From Podospora pseudocomata (Eukaryota > Ascomycota > Sordariomycetes > Sordariales > Podosporaceae), in NCBI RefSeq assembly GCF_035222375.1, contig NC_085888.1, forward strand, positions 2,914,001 through 2,978,000: a stretch of DNA of 64,000 nucleotides, written 5' to 3'. Below the pieces are notes generated by a model that saw only the letters and a program-made list of their open reading frames with translations, was not told the origin of the DNA and made no database searches. Every line of letters begins with the position of its first letter. Within the stretch, counting starts at the first letter, position 1. Shown here in pieces: positions 1-11,762 of this stretch. The translations under genes and the position numbers were made by a program.

Positions 1-696
1 TTTGTGCCCAGTCAAGATCTGCGCACTGGCCAGACAGGAGGTGCGAACGTGTGTTCGTGATGGGTGGATGATGGATTATGCATGGGTTGTTTGCTGGATG
101 TCTCTGCCTGCCTGTTGGTTACGTATGGGCCGCCCCAGGAGCTCGCCTTGCCAAGCGAAACAGTGGACTACCTACACTTGTCAGCCCGTGGCTTGGGACA
201 GCTGCCCCGCCATCTTGAGGTGTGGCTTGTGCCAGGCAGGCGGGCTTTGGAGACAAATAGTTCTAGGTACTTCTGAAGTTTCTAACTCCCATTGGCCACA
301 TGGGTGTGCTATGGTATCAAGAATTCAATGTATTCTCAGAGGAGGCCCCAAGACAGCTCGTTCCTTTATTTGAGAATTCAAGAGTGACGGAAGTGCGTGT
401 AGCTGGTGTGGGGCATATCATGCCCCCCCAAGAACAGGCAGGGCGCCAAGAGCACTGCAAGTACCTCGACGACCGGGGAGCCGGGGTCTAAACGACAGTG
501 GGCTTCCACCATCTCAACGACCGCATTCGTCACAACTTCACGACACAACTGCCACGGGCGGGATCCCCCACCGCGCAAACAATGGATGGATGGACAACCC
601 TTTGATCTCGAGACAAAGAATGCGCTGCTTTCCGCCCAAGCTTCACTCCTCGCTTTTCGCCCTCGACCAGACTTGCCGCTCTTTCTTAACGACCTC
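1..696. other. Non-coding flank and promoter side of the ubiquitin hydrolase gene
   Basis: No convincing gene is seen. The ORFs that cross this stretch have no recognisable motif, overlap each other in several frames and look like chance openings. The last ~200 bases before the downstream gene are C/T-rich, as is common in fungal promoters and 5' leaders. The window may start inside an intergenic region. Confidence 0.5.
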
Positions 697-843
697 ATGC
701 CCTCGACAACTGCTTACGACGACTTGATCCCCCACCCACGTATCTGCTTCTTCGCGACACGGTTTTCTCCCGTCTTTCGACTTCTCGAGTGTTCCAAAGC
801 AAGACCAAGGTACAAGGTCCACCTTCCAACGTCCTCTCCATGA
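697..843 (+). promoter_or_regulatory. Possible upstream ORF ending on the hydrolase start codon
   Basis: An ATG at 697 opens a 48-codon reading frame that closes with TGA at 841-843. This stop overlaps the first in-frame ATG of the downstream gene (840-842) as ATGA. If the transcript begins upstream of 697, this arrangement could allow termination-reinitiation. The peptide resembles nothing I know. The transcription start is unknown, so this remains a possibility. Confidence 0.3.
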
Positions 844-3800
844 CAGGGGCTGTCATCATGATGGACCATGCAGGATCCTCGCGCGCGGGGCCAACAAATG
901 GTGGGCTTCCAAATGGAGGAGGAAATGGGACGAGAAGGCCGCTTCCACACATTGACGACATCACGTCGGTTGAAGTCGACCTCGACCCTCATGCTCCGAT
1001 TGAGCGAGTGGTGCAAATGGCCGAAAACTACCTACGACAGGCTGAATCATCAAAGACGTTTGGTCGTCCTGACCTTGCCCTCAAAGACTATATACGGGCC
1101 AGTATCATTGTGTTGGATCTGATCAAGAAGAACAAAGGCTGGGTGTCGATGCAGAGGGATTCCAGGGCGCTTCATGACCGGTACACTCGTGTGTTAAGGC
1201 AGCTTGATGCTACGCATACCGAGTTCGAGAGGATCAAGATGGAAATCAAGGCAGACAATGCTAGGACTTGTGTCCAACCAACCGCCCAGAGGCAGAGTCG
1301 GAATGGGGGACATATGATTAACGGGAACGGTTTCGAAAGGACAAACGGCGCAACAAATGGCACGTCATCGGACCAGAGTTTCTCCCCCTTGTTGCCTCCG
1401 AGAACGAAGCCGGTGGTGGGTCCTAAACCAGAGGGCCTCCATGGCAATGCAATCTCCAAGCCCTCGGCCAAAGCGCAGGACCTGGCCCAACGGTTTGCGA
1501 ATCTGAGGACAACCACAGTACAGACGACCCAAGACCCCCGCGTCCGAACTCGGCCGATCGTGTCACCAACAACGGCGGTAGCACCCGGCAGTCCACCTCC
1601 ATTGTTCTCGCAAACGTCTCTCGGTGGGTTACCGCGAATGCCAGATGCCATTTACAATCCACCCAGGGGCACCGTTTCGAAGGAGGCAGCCGCACTGCCT
1701 TCCAGTACTCCCCGTGCCATGTTCTCTAGGACAGGTTCGGTGTCATCCATCAACATTACCAAAGCCCCAAGACCGTCCATGGCAGGAGAGATATTTTCGA
1801 CAGCTCAAAGCTTCGACAGGCCGACATCAAACAAGAGAACAAAACTCTCATTACCCAACTTCTACGATGAAACAATTTCCGTCAAGGATCTGCTCCAGTA
1901 CCAGCAGGCAGGCTCCAAGGAGATATCAATATTAATAGTGGACATTAGGAGCCGTGAAGAATTTGACGAAGGTCACATTCTATCTCAGGCCACCATATGC
2001 GTGGAGCCCGAGGTACTATCGAGACCGCACATCTCGGGCGAGGACATTGCCAATAGCATGGTACTGGCGCCCGCAAGTGAACAGCTTCTCTTTGAGAAAC
2101 GGGCCGACTTTGACCTGGTGGTCTTTTATGATCAGGACTCGACCGCGGTTCCTGCAACACCATCAAACAGCATAGAGCACACCGTATTCAACTTTTTCGG
2201 CGCCCTCAGCTTTTATGACTTTGTTGGCGAAAGAGCTGCCAAATCACGGCCTAAACTGCTCGAAGGCGGGCTAGACGCATGGACGAGCATGGTTGGAAAG
2301 GCCAGCTTGCAGACATCATCAACCATCGATCCGACCGCGAAGCAGGCATCCACTGCCATGACCAGGTCATTCTTGAACCAAAAACAGAAGTATGCTGCAC
2401 GACCCATCCAGAATCCCGAGGAAGCCAAACGCTGGGAAAAGCACATTTCCGATCCCGCATCCATAATACCCATCCGAACAACCGAAGACTTTCTTCGTCG
2501 CTACCCGCCGGTATCAGGACAGAAAGAGTCCATGGTTTCTTCGTCTGCGCCGTCGCCACCTAGCCAAAGTTCAGAAAGTCCCTTCTATGATCGAATATCC
2601 CGGGATGAGAATTTCTACAGCTCCCTACCATCCCCACCGGCTCGTCCCGCCCCTGCGGTTCCTCGCCGTAGTCATAGCGGACTGTCAGATGAACCTGTTC
2701 TAGCAAAGGCGGTCGGAATCGCCCCCGGCGCCGCAAGGCCCGAAGTGCGGAAAAATCGCACCGGTCTCTACAACCCAGGAGTTCATTGCTTTGCCAACAG
2801 CTCACTTCAGTCATTGTTTGCCACGCCTGGTTTCTGCAAAGAGGTATACGATGGATCGTGGAGGCACAACTACAAAGCTCCGAAAAAGCTGGACGAAAAC
2901 ATTGACAACCCCCAACTCTTGATGAAATGTTTGGAAAATCTCTTCCAATGGATCAACACCGGATCTTTCAAGTATATCCATGCCAAGACCTTCATGGTAC
3001 GTAAAACAGTTCAAGTGTGTTCAGCGCATCAGTCACTAACAGTGCATGTAGCAATACATCCGTTACATCCACTCCAAATCAACCAGATCAAAAAACGACG
3101 GGGATCTTTTCGGGGGAAATCGCCAACAGGACGCACAAGAATTCTATAACTTCATCCTCACAACCATTGACGATGAGACAAACACTCGTCGAGATCGGGT
3201 GACAAACGTGCGAGACGAGTACACACCTAACGAAGGCACCGCTGTCCAAAACGCAGTAAAATTCTGGAACAACTACGTTGAAGGTCACAACTCTTTGGTG
3301 ACCAAATACTTCCGTGGTGTGGATGTGTATATCAACACCTGTTCCAAGTGCAACCACCAGTTCCAAAAGTTTGAAGTCTCCGACATGCGAATCCTCAATT
3401 TCCCTGATGGCGCGTCAGATCCCATCAGCATGCTGAAGCTGCTTGAACAGAGCGCCGCGCCAGAGAAAATGGACGGCGCCAGATGTGAGAAATGCAACTC
3501 GACAAAGCACCGCACTCGAGCCCGCAAGTTCGCCCGACTACCGGATCGGCTTGTCTTTTCCTTTCAGCGCAGCATTAATCAATTCGACAAGATGCAAAAC
3601 ATAGTACAGTTCCCGACCCAAGGGCTTGACGTGCGTCCTTATTTTGCCGGCGCGGCAAACGAACACGTCGACCCCAGCGATGAACACTACGAGGGTGACA
3701 TGGTGTTTGACCTCTATGCTGTGACGGTGCACATTGGCGAGACAACTACCTCGGGGCATTATATCGAGTACGTCAGGGATGATCGGAGCAGTGATCCGGA

Positions 3801-3957
3801 GAGCTGGTGGAAGTGCAATGATCGGGATGTCACGCCGCTCAAGGTCGGGCCGAAGAACCCAAGGAATCTTGAGCAGCTTTATGGGGATTCGGCGGCGAAT
3901 GCTACGGCGTATTTGGTGTTTTATGAGAGGAGGGGGACAAGGAATCAAGATGTTTGA
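840..3957 (+). CDS. DOA4: Ubiquitin C-terminal hydrolase, Doa4/USP8 type, with rhodanese domain
   Basis: Predicted cysteine protease that removes ubiquitin from cargo at endosomes (role known for yeast Doa4 and animal USP8). Exons 840-2996 and 3052-3957; intron 2997-3051 has GTACGT, an ACTAAC branch site and TAG, giving 1020 aa. Order: USP8-dimer/MIT-like helical region (about 37-120), low-complexity linker, rhodanese-like domain (about 345-485, with VDIRSREEFDEGH), Pro-rich segment (PPARPAPAVPRR), then the UCH catalytic domain from about 640. The Cys box reads GLYNPGVHCFANSSLQ (Cys650), the His box TSGHYIEYV (His955), followed by WWKCNDRDV; the domain also carries a CxxC pair (CSKC, CEKC) zinc ribbon. 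The residue two before the catalytic Cys is Val where the family normally has Asn. ATG 840 is the first in-frame ATG; ATGs at 858 and 861 have better contexts and could be used instead. It converges on the acyl-CoA synthetase gene. Confidence 0.9.
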
Positions 3958-4623
3958 AGAGGAAGAGGAAGTTTGGGCAGGTGGCAGTGGCCCCTTTCTA
4001 ATTCTGGAGCTTGGAAGAGGTTGGAAGACTGAACTAGATGATCAGGGTACTCAGGTTTGAGAATGGTGGCGGGGGATAAATGGCGATGTATTTGGGTTTT
4101 GTGCTGTTTTTGGAAAGCATCAGGGTGGTTACCTAGATAGGTGATGGGTGGAGCATGGGTGGTTACTTGGCGGGTGGCTGTTTGTTGGTAGCAAAGGCGT
4201 GGGAGGGTTGTTGTTTAGTTGCCAGTGATACCAATCGAAAATCTGATGGTTTCTGTTCCCAAAATCAACGACAGCATACTTCACTTCAAGTTTCTTTATC
4301 TTGAATCAATGGATCTTCGTTACAGTTGACTTCCACGGCTTTCTTCCATTTAATGCTTTTGACAACACAAATTGTCCACAAGTTATAACTAGACGTTCAA
4401 AACTTACAAAGTCCCTCAATAGAACCAGGGCAATATTCATATCCTCAAAACCATTGCTTCCAACCATGACGCATTGTTCGTCAGGTAAAGCAATTCCATT
4501 GATTAATCCTAGCTAACATCAAATATCAAATAAACATGCACTCCAAAACTCCATAGCAGTGTCATCCCAGCATGCAATCGGCTTGAAAACCAATAAAAGA
4601 CAAGAAAACGCTCCGTTCATCAC
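3958..4623. other. Convergent 3' intergenic region
   Basis: Contains the 3' ends of two convergent genes. The first part is G/T-rich and the second A/C-rich, as expected for 3' UTRs facing each other. No ORF with coding character is seen. Confidence 0.5.
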
Positions 4624-6838
4624 TCATTTGTTCCCCACAACCTCCTCAATCTGCTTCTTGTACCTCTCCCTAACCGCCCGCCTGTTGACCTTTTGCGTCG
4701 CCGTCACAAGACCCTACACCTCATCATTAGCCATCCGTTCTCTTCTCATACTCTGTCAAAAGGAAAAAAACTCACATTATTCGGCGTCCACTCATCATCC
4801 ACAACCACAACCCCCGCCACCGTCTCCATCGAGCTCAACCCATTCTTCCTCGCCACCCCCTGCAAGCTCTTGAGCACCGCATCCCTCACCTTCTTGTCGC
4901 GGTGCATATCCGCCTCACCAACCCCCAACTCCTTCGCCTTCTCCGCCAGCGCCTTGTCATTCGCCAGCACAACCGCAATCGGCCTCGGGCTCCCGCTGTC
5001 CCCATGCACCATGATGTTCTGCACATACGCGGCGCCCCTATACACCGCCTCGAGCTTCTCCAACGCAATGTACTCCCCTCCCTGCAGCTTGACCAGGTTC
5101 TTCAACCGGTCAATCACCCTCACATGTCCATCCGGGTCAAACTGCCCGATGTCTCCCGTCCTAAACCACCCATCCTCTGTGACAGCCTTGGCGGTTTCCT
5201 CCGGGTTCTCAAAATACTCCTTGAGAACCGGCTTCCCCCTAAGCAAGATCTCTCCCTGGGGCGGATTGGTAGGGTGATCAACCACATAATCCAGCTCGGG
5301 CAAGCTCACAAGCTTCATCTCCACCGCAGCAGGAACAGGCCCGATCGCCTCCGTCGTCCACTGCAACGGGCACCCAAGTGCTCCATTCCCGCACGTCTCG
5401 GTGAGCCCATACCCATTCATCATCGGCGCCACAACCAAACTCATAAACTTTTGCGTACCGGTGGCTATCCCACTCGCTCCATTGACGATGAACCTCAGTC
5501 TGCCTCCTGTCATAACCCGGACTTGGTCAAAGACGAGCTTGTCCAAAATGCCCTGACCAGGTAACCCAGTCCTGACCATCAAGTCCTTGAGCGCATACGC
5601 CCCCCAAAACAGGTTCTTCATGATAGCCCCACCATTGTTGACCTTTCCTTCTACTCCCTTCCGGACGGTCTCCCAGATTTGGGGGACACCAACCATGACC
5701 GTCGGTCGGAAAGCTCTCATATCTCCGTAGCAGTTCCTCATGCTTTGATCGGACAGCGTCCGTGGGCTGCCGTACCCCAGAGTAGCCCCAACAAATATGG
5801 CAAGATTCTCCAACACCAACTCAAAGATATGCGCCAGAGGGAGATAAGCAAGAACATACTCCTTTTGTGAGACACTCTCCTCCATGACAGAAAATAACCC
5901 CGCCACCGCAGCAACAAACCCCCCATGACTAACCGGTACTCCCTTTGGTGGTCCGGTGCTACCAGAGGTGTACATGATGCAGTAGACCTCTTCCGGATCC
6001 TTTGGCGGGTTCGCCTCGACGGGGCTATCCTGCCCCAGCTGCCGCAGTTCCTCAAAGCTCAACACCTTGAGGTTTGGATGGGCAGATTTGAAAGAGTCAA
6101 TCTCAGAGTCGGGGACTGGTTGGTGCGAGTTGTTGTTGTAGATCAAGAATTTAATCTGATCACCAGCTGCTTCGAGCGGTTTCTTCGCTGTCTTGAGAAG
6201 GTGAGGGTCGATGAAGATAGCAGAGGCTTTTGACTGCAGCAGTGAGTGCTCTACTCCCGACGGGCCCAAGGTGTCGTATGCGGTGACGATGGTGAGAGAT
6301 TGGGAGGAGCAGGCGTGGGAGAGAGTTAGCCATTCGGGACTATTTCCACTGTTAATACCTTCCAGCATCATGTTATTACGGAGTGAACCTACCTGGTGGC
6401 AGCAAAAATATGCACCCTCTCCTTTTCCTTTAAACCCAGCTTCACCAACCCTGCACCCACCTCGAGAGCCTGCTTAAAGTACTCCCCGTAGGTCAAATAC
6501 CCATAGTCGCTCAGCTCGAAAAAGGTCCATTCCTTGTCCACCAGCTCCTCTTTTCCGTCGATCACTTTGGGGATTTTCTTGTTCTCTTTGTGGACTTTGA
6601 TGAGCTTTCTGCTACCGATGGCCGGTTCGTCTGGGTAGAGCTTTGCTGAGCGCTTCAACAGGTCGAAGGTAGTATTAACATCCGGGGCGGGGCGCTCGAG
6701 GAGGCCATCGCGGGCTTTGGGATGACGACGGGGGATGGTCTCGTTGGGAACTTGAGGGTGGTTTGGCACCGGGATTGTGTAAGGCGGGTGTTGGACCTTC
6801 CTGAGGGGGATCGAGGAGGTGTTGTAGGAGGTGGGCAT
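4624..6838 (-). CDS. Long-chain fatty-acid-CoA ligase (acyl-CoA synthetase, Faa/ACSL family)
   Basis: ATP-dependent activation of long-chain fatty acids to acyl-CoA through an acyl-AMP intermediate, feeding lipid synthesis and beta-oxidation (family knowledge). Three exons on the minus strand: 6838-6393, 6348-4776 and 4713-4624; introns are 44 and 62 nt, both GT-AG. Splicing gives 702 aa, the usual length for fungal Faa1/Faa4 proteins. Motifs: AMP-binding P-loop YTSGSTGPPKG (about 275-285), GYGLTETCG (about 460), the adenylation/hinge motif DGWFRTGDIGQFDPDG (about 540) with RLKNLVKLQGGEYIALEKLE after it, and the C-terminal LVTATQKVNRR brought in by exon 3. The second splice restores this conserved tail; without it the frame ends after VSFFPFDRV. 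There is no C-terminal SKL-like peroxisomal signal and no obvious transmembrane segment. Start chosen at ATG 6838, the first in a good context. Confidence 0.93.
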
Positions 6839-8465
6839 TTTGAGTTGTTACCCTGTGTAGGGAGAGGTACAGGGTGAGATGTAATAGGTTCGCAGGTAGG
6901 CGAAGAAGGCAGACAGCGGTCGTCTGAACTGCGTCGTGTAACCGGCAAGCTGTCAAACTTGCGAGTCGAAGCTTGTCAGAGCTAGTTTGCTCCAAGTCGG
7001 TCGAAAACACCTCTGCAAGTCCGCTGGTTAACTAGCCAAACTGGCGGAATCCGGAGAACCTAAAAGCTCGTTTCTTGTCCTTACCAAACGCCCCAATCTC
7101 CAAAGCTTGTGATATCGATACCTCGGCTTTCAAGAAAGTTGACTTGTGTAAGTCGGCCAAACTGTGGCTTGCATATACGGCGAGGCTGCTTTTGGTAGCG
7201 TGACCTGGGGGGCCGTGTAAGACAAGCGGCTTGTATTGGACGGTTGGTTACGTTCGTCAAAGAAAAGTATGGTATGCCAAGGAGGCGTTCTGAATTTTGT
7301 TGAGAAGGAGCACAAGTGAAGCTTTTAGGATGTGTCAGAGAAAAGAAGCTGCCGGGTTGAGATGCCTCGGTTCAGGGTCATGGGAGCAGTTTCAACTCGG
7401 GGAGCTGGCTGTTTTGAGGTGTCCAGCGCAAGCGAGCTCGTCTCCATTTTTATTGTTTCAATGCCTTGATCGGTTGTTTTCCACAGGGTCGTATACAATG
7501 ACCTCAACGATTTTTGAGCCGCGCGCTCCTTCTAAAGGCCCCAAGCAGCTGAGATGGGTGATGACGGCACATGACAGGCCACACAGGGGGGTTCTCCCAC
7601 TGTGTCGGAACTTGCCTTGCCAAGGTGCGCTAGAACCCCACCTGGTCCAAGCTCCCCATGTCCACAGATGACGTCGGTCGAGTTCAGCCGCGCGGTTCTC
7701 GGGTTAAACCGTTTCTGATGTTGATTGAAGGTATTCCCAGCATACTATGCAAAAAGCTTTTCTCGATCTAATAACCTTCATGGGAAAGGTTTTGCCTGGT
7801 GAAGAATGCTGAAATGACCCTGATTGCCTTCAGCCCTATGAGCACGCCAATGTGGGGTGTAAGGAACAGGGTCGAACGATGTCCCCACCACACGATGTCA
7901 TCGATTGTTTGCTGGGAAAGGTTCATGAGGTTGCGGTTTACATCAGGTCAGCTGAAAAGTCGCATTCACCGAATAGATAAGAGAAGCACTCATAGAACAG
8001 ATGAACGATAAGGAAACTCAGGGTGGTATCTATTTTCTGCCGAGATGCCGGTAAAGTAAAGGGGCGCACTGTTAAGGATTTCGAACATCAGGCCATTTGA
8101 AGTCCTGCGATATACCTCATTACTCTGTCGACAAGGTGGAGAATTTCATAAGGATCCAGGTGCAGTCTGGCCCTCAATCAGCTCCATGGTTTCGTGGTAT
8201 GAGATGCGAAAAATATTTGTACATGGGAGCCGTACATCGTACTTCACCCCAAAAGGAGCCTACTCATTCTTCGTCGCTTTCCAGCTCCTCATCAGTGCTG
8301 GCTACCTCCTCCTGGGCCTCATGTCATTCCTCCGCGGTGTCAGTCTCCTCGTTTGTTTCATTGTCGTAAAACAAAACCGCCTTGTCGCCATACTTTTCCA
8401 CAAGCAACTCGTCAAATTGCTTGTAAAACCTCTGAATAGTCCTGTTGTCTGGCTTGTCATCAAAG
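6839..8465. other. Intergenic region between two minus-strand genes
   Basis: Holds the promoter of the acyl-CoA synthetase gene and the 3' region of the ankyrin gene. No ORF with coding character is seen in 6839-8320. Bases 8324-8465 hold a short open frame with an acidic end (ETDTAEE), which may be the displaced C-terminus of the ankyrin gene. Confidence 0.45.
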
Positions 8466-11191
8466 CTAGGCCAATATCTCCAAGGTGAAGTCCGCATGTT
8501 CACCTGACAAACATCCACTCGTTTCTTCGATCGCTTCAGTTGCAGCATCCCACATCTGATCTTTGATTTGAGGAACCACGACCCGATAAGTTTCATATGG
8601 CCAATCCCACCCCGTTGCGCTCATATATTCCATCAGAGGCTTCAAGCATTTCGTTGCCGCATCGCCATCCCTCCGAGCCAGTGCCTCCATCACTTCCTCC
8701 AAAAACCCGAGCTCCTTTTGCAGGCACCTGTCTCTCACCTCACTGTACAACAGTGCAAACTCATGAGCTTCGACTACTGAGGGCCGCCGCCACCCCGTAT
8801 CGGAAAGCTCAGAGTCGGTGAACGTCATGCAATCTCGAAGGCAATGCCACGCGGTCCAGGATTGGTTCCCCACCCCAAGAACCCAGCTGACTTCCACGTC
8901 CTGGCTTCGTAAGTACTGTAGTGTACTGGCATTATAATAGACAGCGGCGATGTGGAGGATGTTCCCCTGTTTGTATACTACATCCAGTCGAGCCCCAGCT
9001 TCAACCAAAAGTCGCAGACATGTGAGGTTGCCTTGTCGCAGAGCCACGAGTGCAGCTGTCCTCCCAGAATCATCACGAGCTTCAAGATCCACTCCAAAGC
9101 GGCCTTGAAAAAGAAAGGCCAAGATCAAGCTGAGATTCCGTGCTTCGACTTGAGGATTCCCAGCTAATATTATTAGAGGCGAGCGTATGTGAAGATCCCT
9201 TGTCAAGGCATTCACCAGCCAAGGATGCTGCAGTGCCGTAATTTTAAGAATCTCTTCTCGTCTATCCTAATCGTGGCGAATTATACTTACAAATAAATAG
9301 TGGATGGCAAGAAAACCTCCGTTGTTGTAAATACCAACATCGCAGTTTGCATCGAGGAGGATCCCCACGCATTCTTTGCACAATACAAGCATAGCTTTAT
9401 GCAGTGCAGTATTGCCGCTAATTTCATTGATGTAATTGATGTTTGCCCCATGGCAGATCAAAGCTTTCATAGCGACATGTGCGTGTGCACCTACCGCTGT
9501 GTCCAACGGCGTTAAGCCACAAGAGTCTGGCATGTTGATAGCATCCTGGTGCGCTATTATAAAAGAATGAACGTCGTCAGTAGTGTGGATTGCATGGTGT
9601 AATGGCCATGAAACAACATCATCTGTTTCCCCCGACAGAATCATGATTTCTTCGAACAGTGCTTCAAGGGTGGAGGTAATACATGTGGAAGTAAAATCTG
9701 TCGAGGGAGGATAGAAGCCACGGCTTCGAACAAGATGAATTACTTTTATGCTGGATCTTTGCATGCATTAGTTACCAAAACAACGGTACGTATTGCGAGA
9801 TGAAGCATAAGGTGGGGATGGCAACTGAAAGGAGGTTCATCGCTCACTTTGGAAGTACGGTAGTTGGAAAAAGTCGTTCCCAGTAATTTACCAAGGTTTG
9901 CAATTCTAGATCTCCCAAAAATATCAACGCCACCTAGAATTAAGTAACGCAGTGGTTAACAACATTCCGATGTAGAGTAACACCACGAAAAGGCACTCAC
10001 ATTCATCATAGGCTCGCCAAACGTAGGCACATGATCACTTGGGTGATATAGAGCACCAACTTCTGAGTGTATTTCAAGTCGCTGGAAGTCCATTTCCCCA
10101 TACAAGAAATCCACATGTTCCCCATAATAAGGAGCTTGGCGTGAAATTAAAAGATGTAAGTGTGCACCATAGCCGCCCATGCTCCCAATCGACATTTTGA
10201 AGCCACGATAATAGTGATAAAGCCATGAAGGAAAGTTGCACTCAAAGCTTGTTGACGAACGTGAACGTTGACAGCCCGGGCGATCGCATTTCCATGGTTT
10301 TTTAATGGCGTTGATGTCGTACTCGAGCATGAAGGAACTGATAGCTGACCTTAGCCATGAGGAAGACCGCGCCTGCTTCCTCGAGGTATGACATCGGCAA
10401 CTGCAATCCCGTGTGCATTGCCCAGCAGCCCCCAATAAGACAGTTATCAGGCCATTCTGAGCACACCCCTCCGGGAGGCTTTGTGACGTGGGTGTATGAA
10501 CTAATATCTCGGTAGATGCGGAGTCTGCATCGCCATTTGCTGACACTTCTGGGACGATAGTTGGGTTTGAAGCGTGGCTCTGTAACAGCTTTGCTATCCC
10601 GGAATGATCATGAATAGTCACTGCCCGTATTTCGAGCATGATCTCATGGTGTTGTTTCCTGGCAGCTTCAAAATCAGTCTCGCTGAAAGGATAGTAGTAA
10701 TGAGAGCCTGGAAAACGCTCACTCAGGTTCCTCCATCGATATAGTCAAAGCGGCAAGTTGAAATTGTAGGTGAATAGTTTGGGCACGCTCACAGAGATGT
10801 GTCACATTTTTCTTTTTCCACCTCCATTTCGCATGCTTGACATCTGTCCCACCAAAGCAGCTATCGTGGAGGCTTTGGAGATCAGAGACCAGGACTTGAA
10901 GCTCCAGAGTTGCTTTTTTCAGGTCTGAAAAATCATCGGAAGATGCGGACCAGGTCCCGTCCTCTGATTGACCTGAGCTTGGACCCGGAGACGAGGAATC
11001 TGCGTCGAATCTCTTTAACAGTCTTTCAATCTTTGCGAGGATCACCTGTAATGTTTCCAGCTAACACCTGGTTAGGACGAGCGTTCTTCATAGTGGGTGT
11101 CAAATGATGATGGCCATACCTCATTCAGCAGAAACGCAAGTTTACCCCTAGCCTCTGTAATAGCACGCAACGCTAGGTGGCTTGCATGCAT
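8466..11191 (-). CDS. Ankyrin-repeat protein of a filamentous-ascomycete family
   Basis: Function unknown; ankyrin repeats normally bind proteins. Six exons can be joined in frame with GT-AG introns: 11191-11120, 11060-10723, 10682-10001, 9933-9848, 9756-9291 and 9266-8466, about 814 aa. The start is uncertain: ATG 11191 lies in a frame that stays open upstream to a stop near 11260, and a further 5' exon is possible. The N-terminal quarter is helical (ITEARGKLAFLLNE joined to LETLQVILAKIERLLKRF). A Cys/His cluster CTRDCSCRCH (about 226-235) and a second CDRPGC (about 269) precede an aromatic segment. Ankyrin repeats are in exon 5 (DSCGLTPLDTAV, SGNTALHKAM) and exon 6 (DDSGRTAALVALRQGNLTCL, GNILHIAAVYY). 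The frame stops at 8466, but a coding-like acidic stretch continues in the +1 frame to 8324. Exon calls are from reading splice sites by eye. Confidence 0.75.
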
Positions 11192-11762
11192 GGGCTCCTG
11201 CTCTTCTAATCGGACAGGTGCAAAAATGCAGATCGAGCTGATTTTCTTTACCTCGAGAAGTTATCCAGGTAGTCGATATGCTCCCAGTTTGTACCACATC
11301 ACGATATACCTGTGCATGGTGCTTGTTATTAAAGATAATCAAGTGTCTATCTACCTAGCCAGCCCCGCGACTTCCATTCGACCTCCCCAGATCATTCGAC
11401 CTCCCCAGATCTCGATCATAACAGCCCTTCGACCATAATCACGAGTCCAGTAGCCTGAAAACAAAATAGAATCAAGGACAGAGGCTACTAGGAACAGAGA
11501 TAAGAAAAGCTAGGACCAGACATAGAGAGGTTACGAATGCAGATTGGAAAGGCTAGGACTCTTAAGACTCGGAGAGCGAGGATCAAAAACAGGTAAAACT
11601 GAATTACAAGAGATGACTTATAATCTCATCATAAACTCATCCATCACCACTTAATCATTTCCCCCACAAATAAGCAAAGATTTCCATGTCCAGCAAATTA
11701 TCACCCCATACCCTTCCCTGATAAGTCAATACGCATCTCCTCATCCTCCTTTACATCACCCT
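11192..11762. other. Intergenic region, 5' side of the ankyrin gene
   Basis: Apart from a possible extra 5' exon of the ankyrin gene near 11200-11340, no coding signal is seen. It holds a perfect tandem 18-mer duplication (11376-11411) and an AT-richer, A/G-rich segment at 11440-11660. Confidence 0.4.
11376..11411. repeat. Perfect tandem duplication of an 18-mer
   Basis: The unit ATTCGACCTCCCCAGATC occurs twice back to back (11376-11393 and 11394-11411). Confidence 0.9.

Noticed and set aside
4693-5564. Plus-strand ORFs across 4.7-5.6 kb
   Set aside because: They are antisense shadows of the well-supported acyl-CoA synthetase gene.
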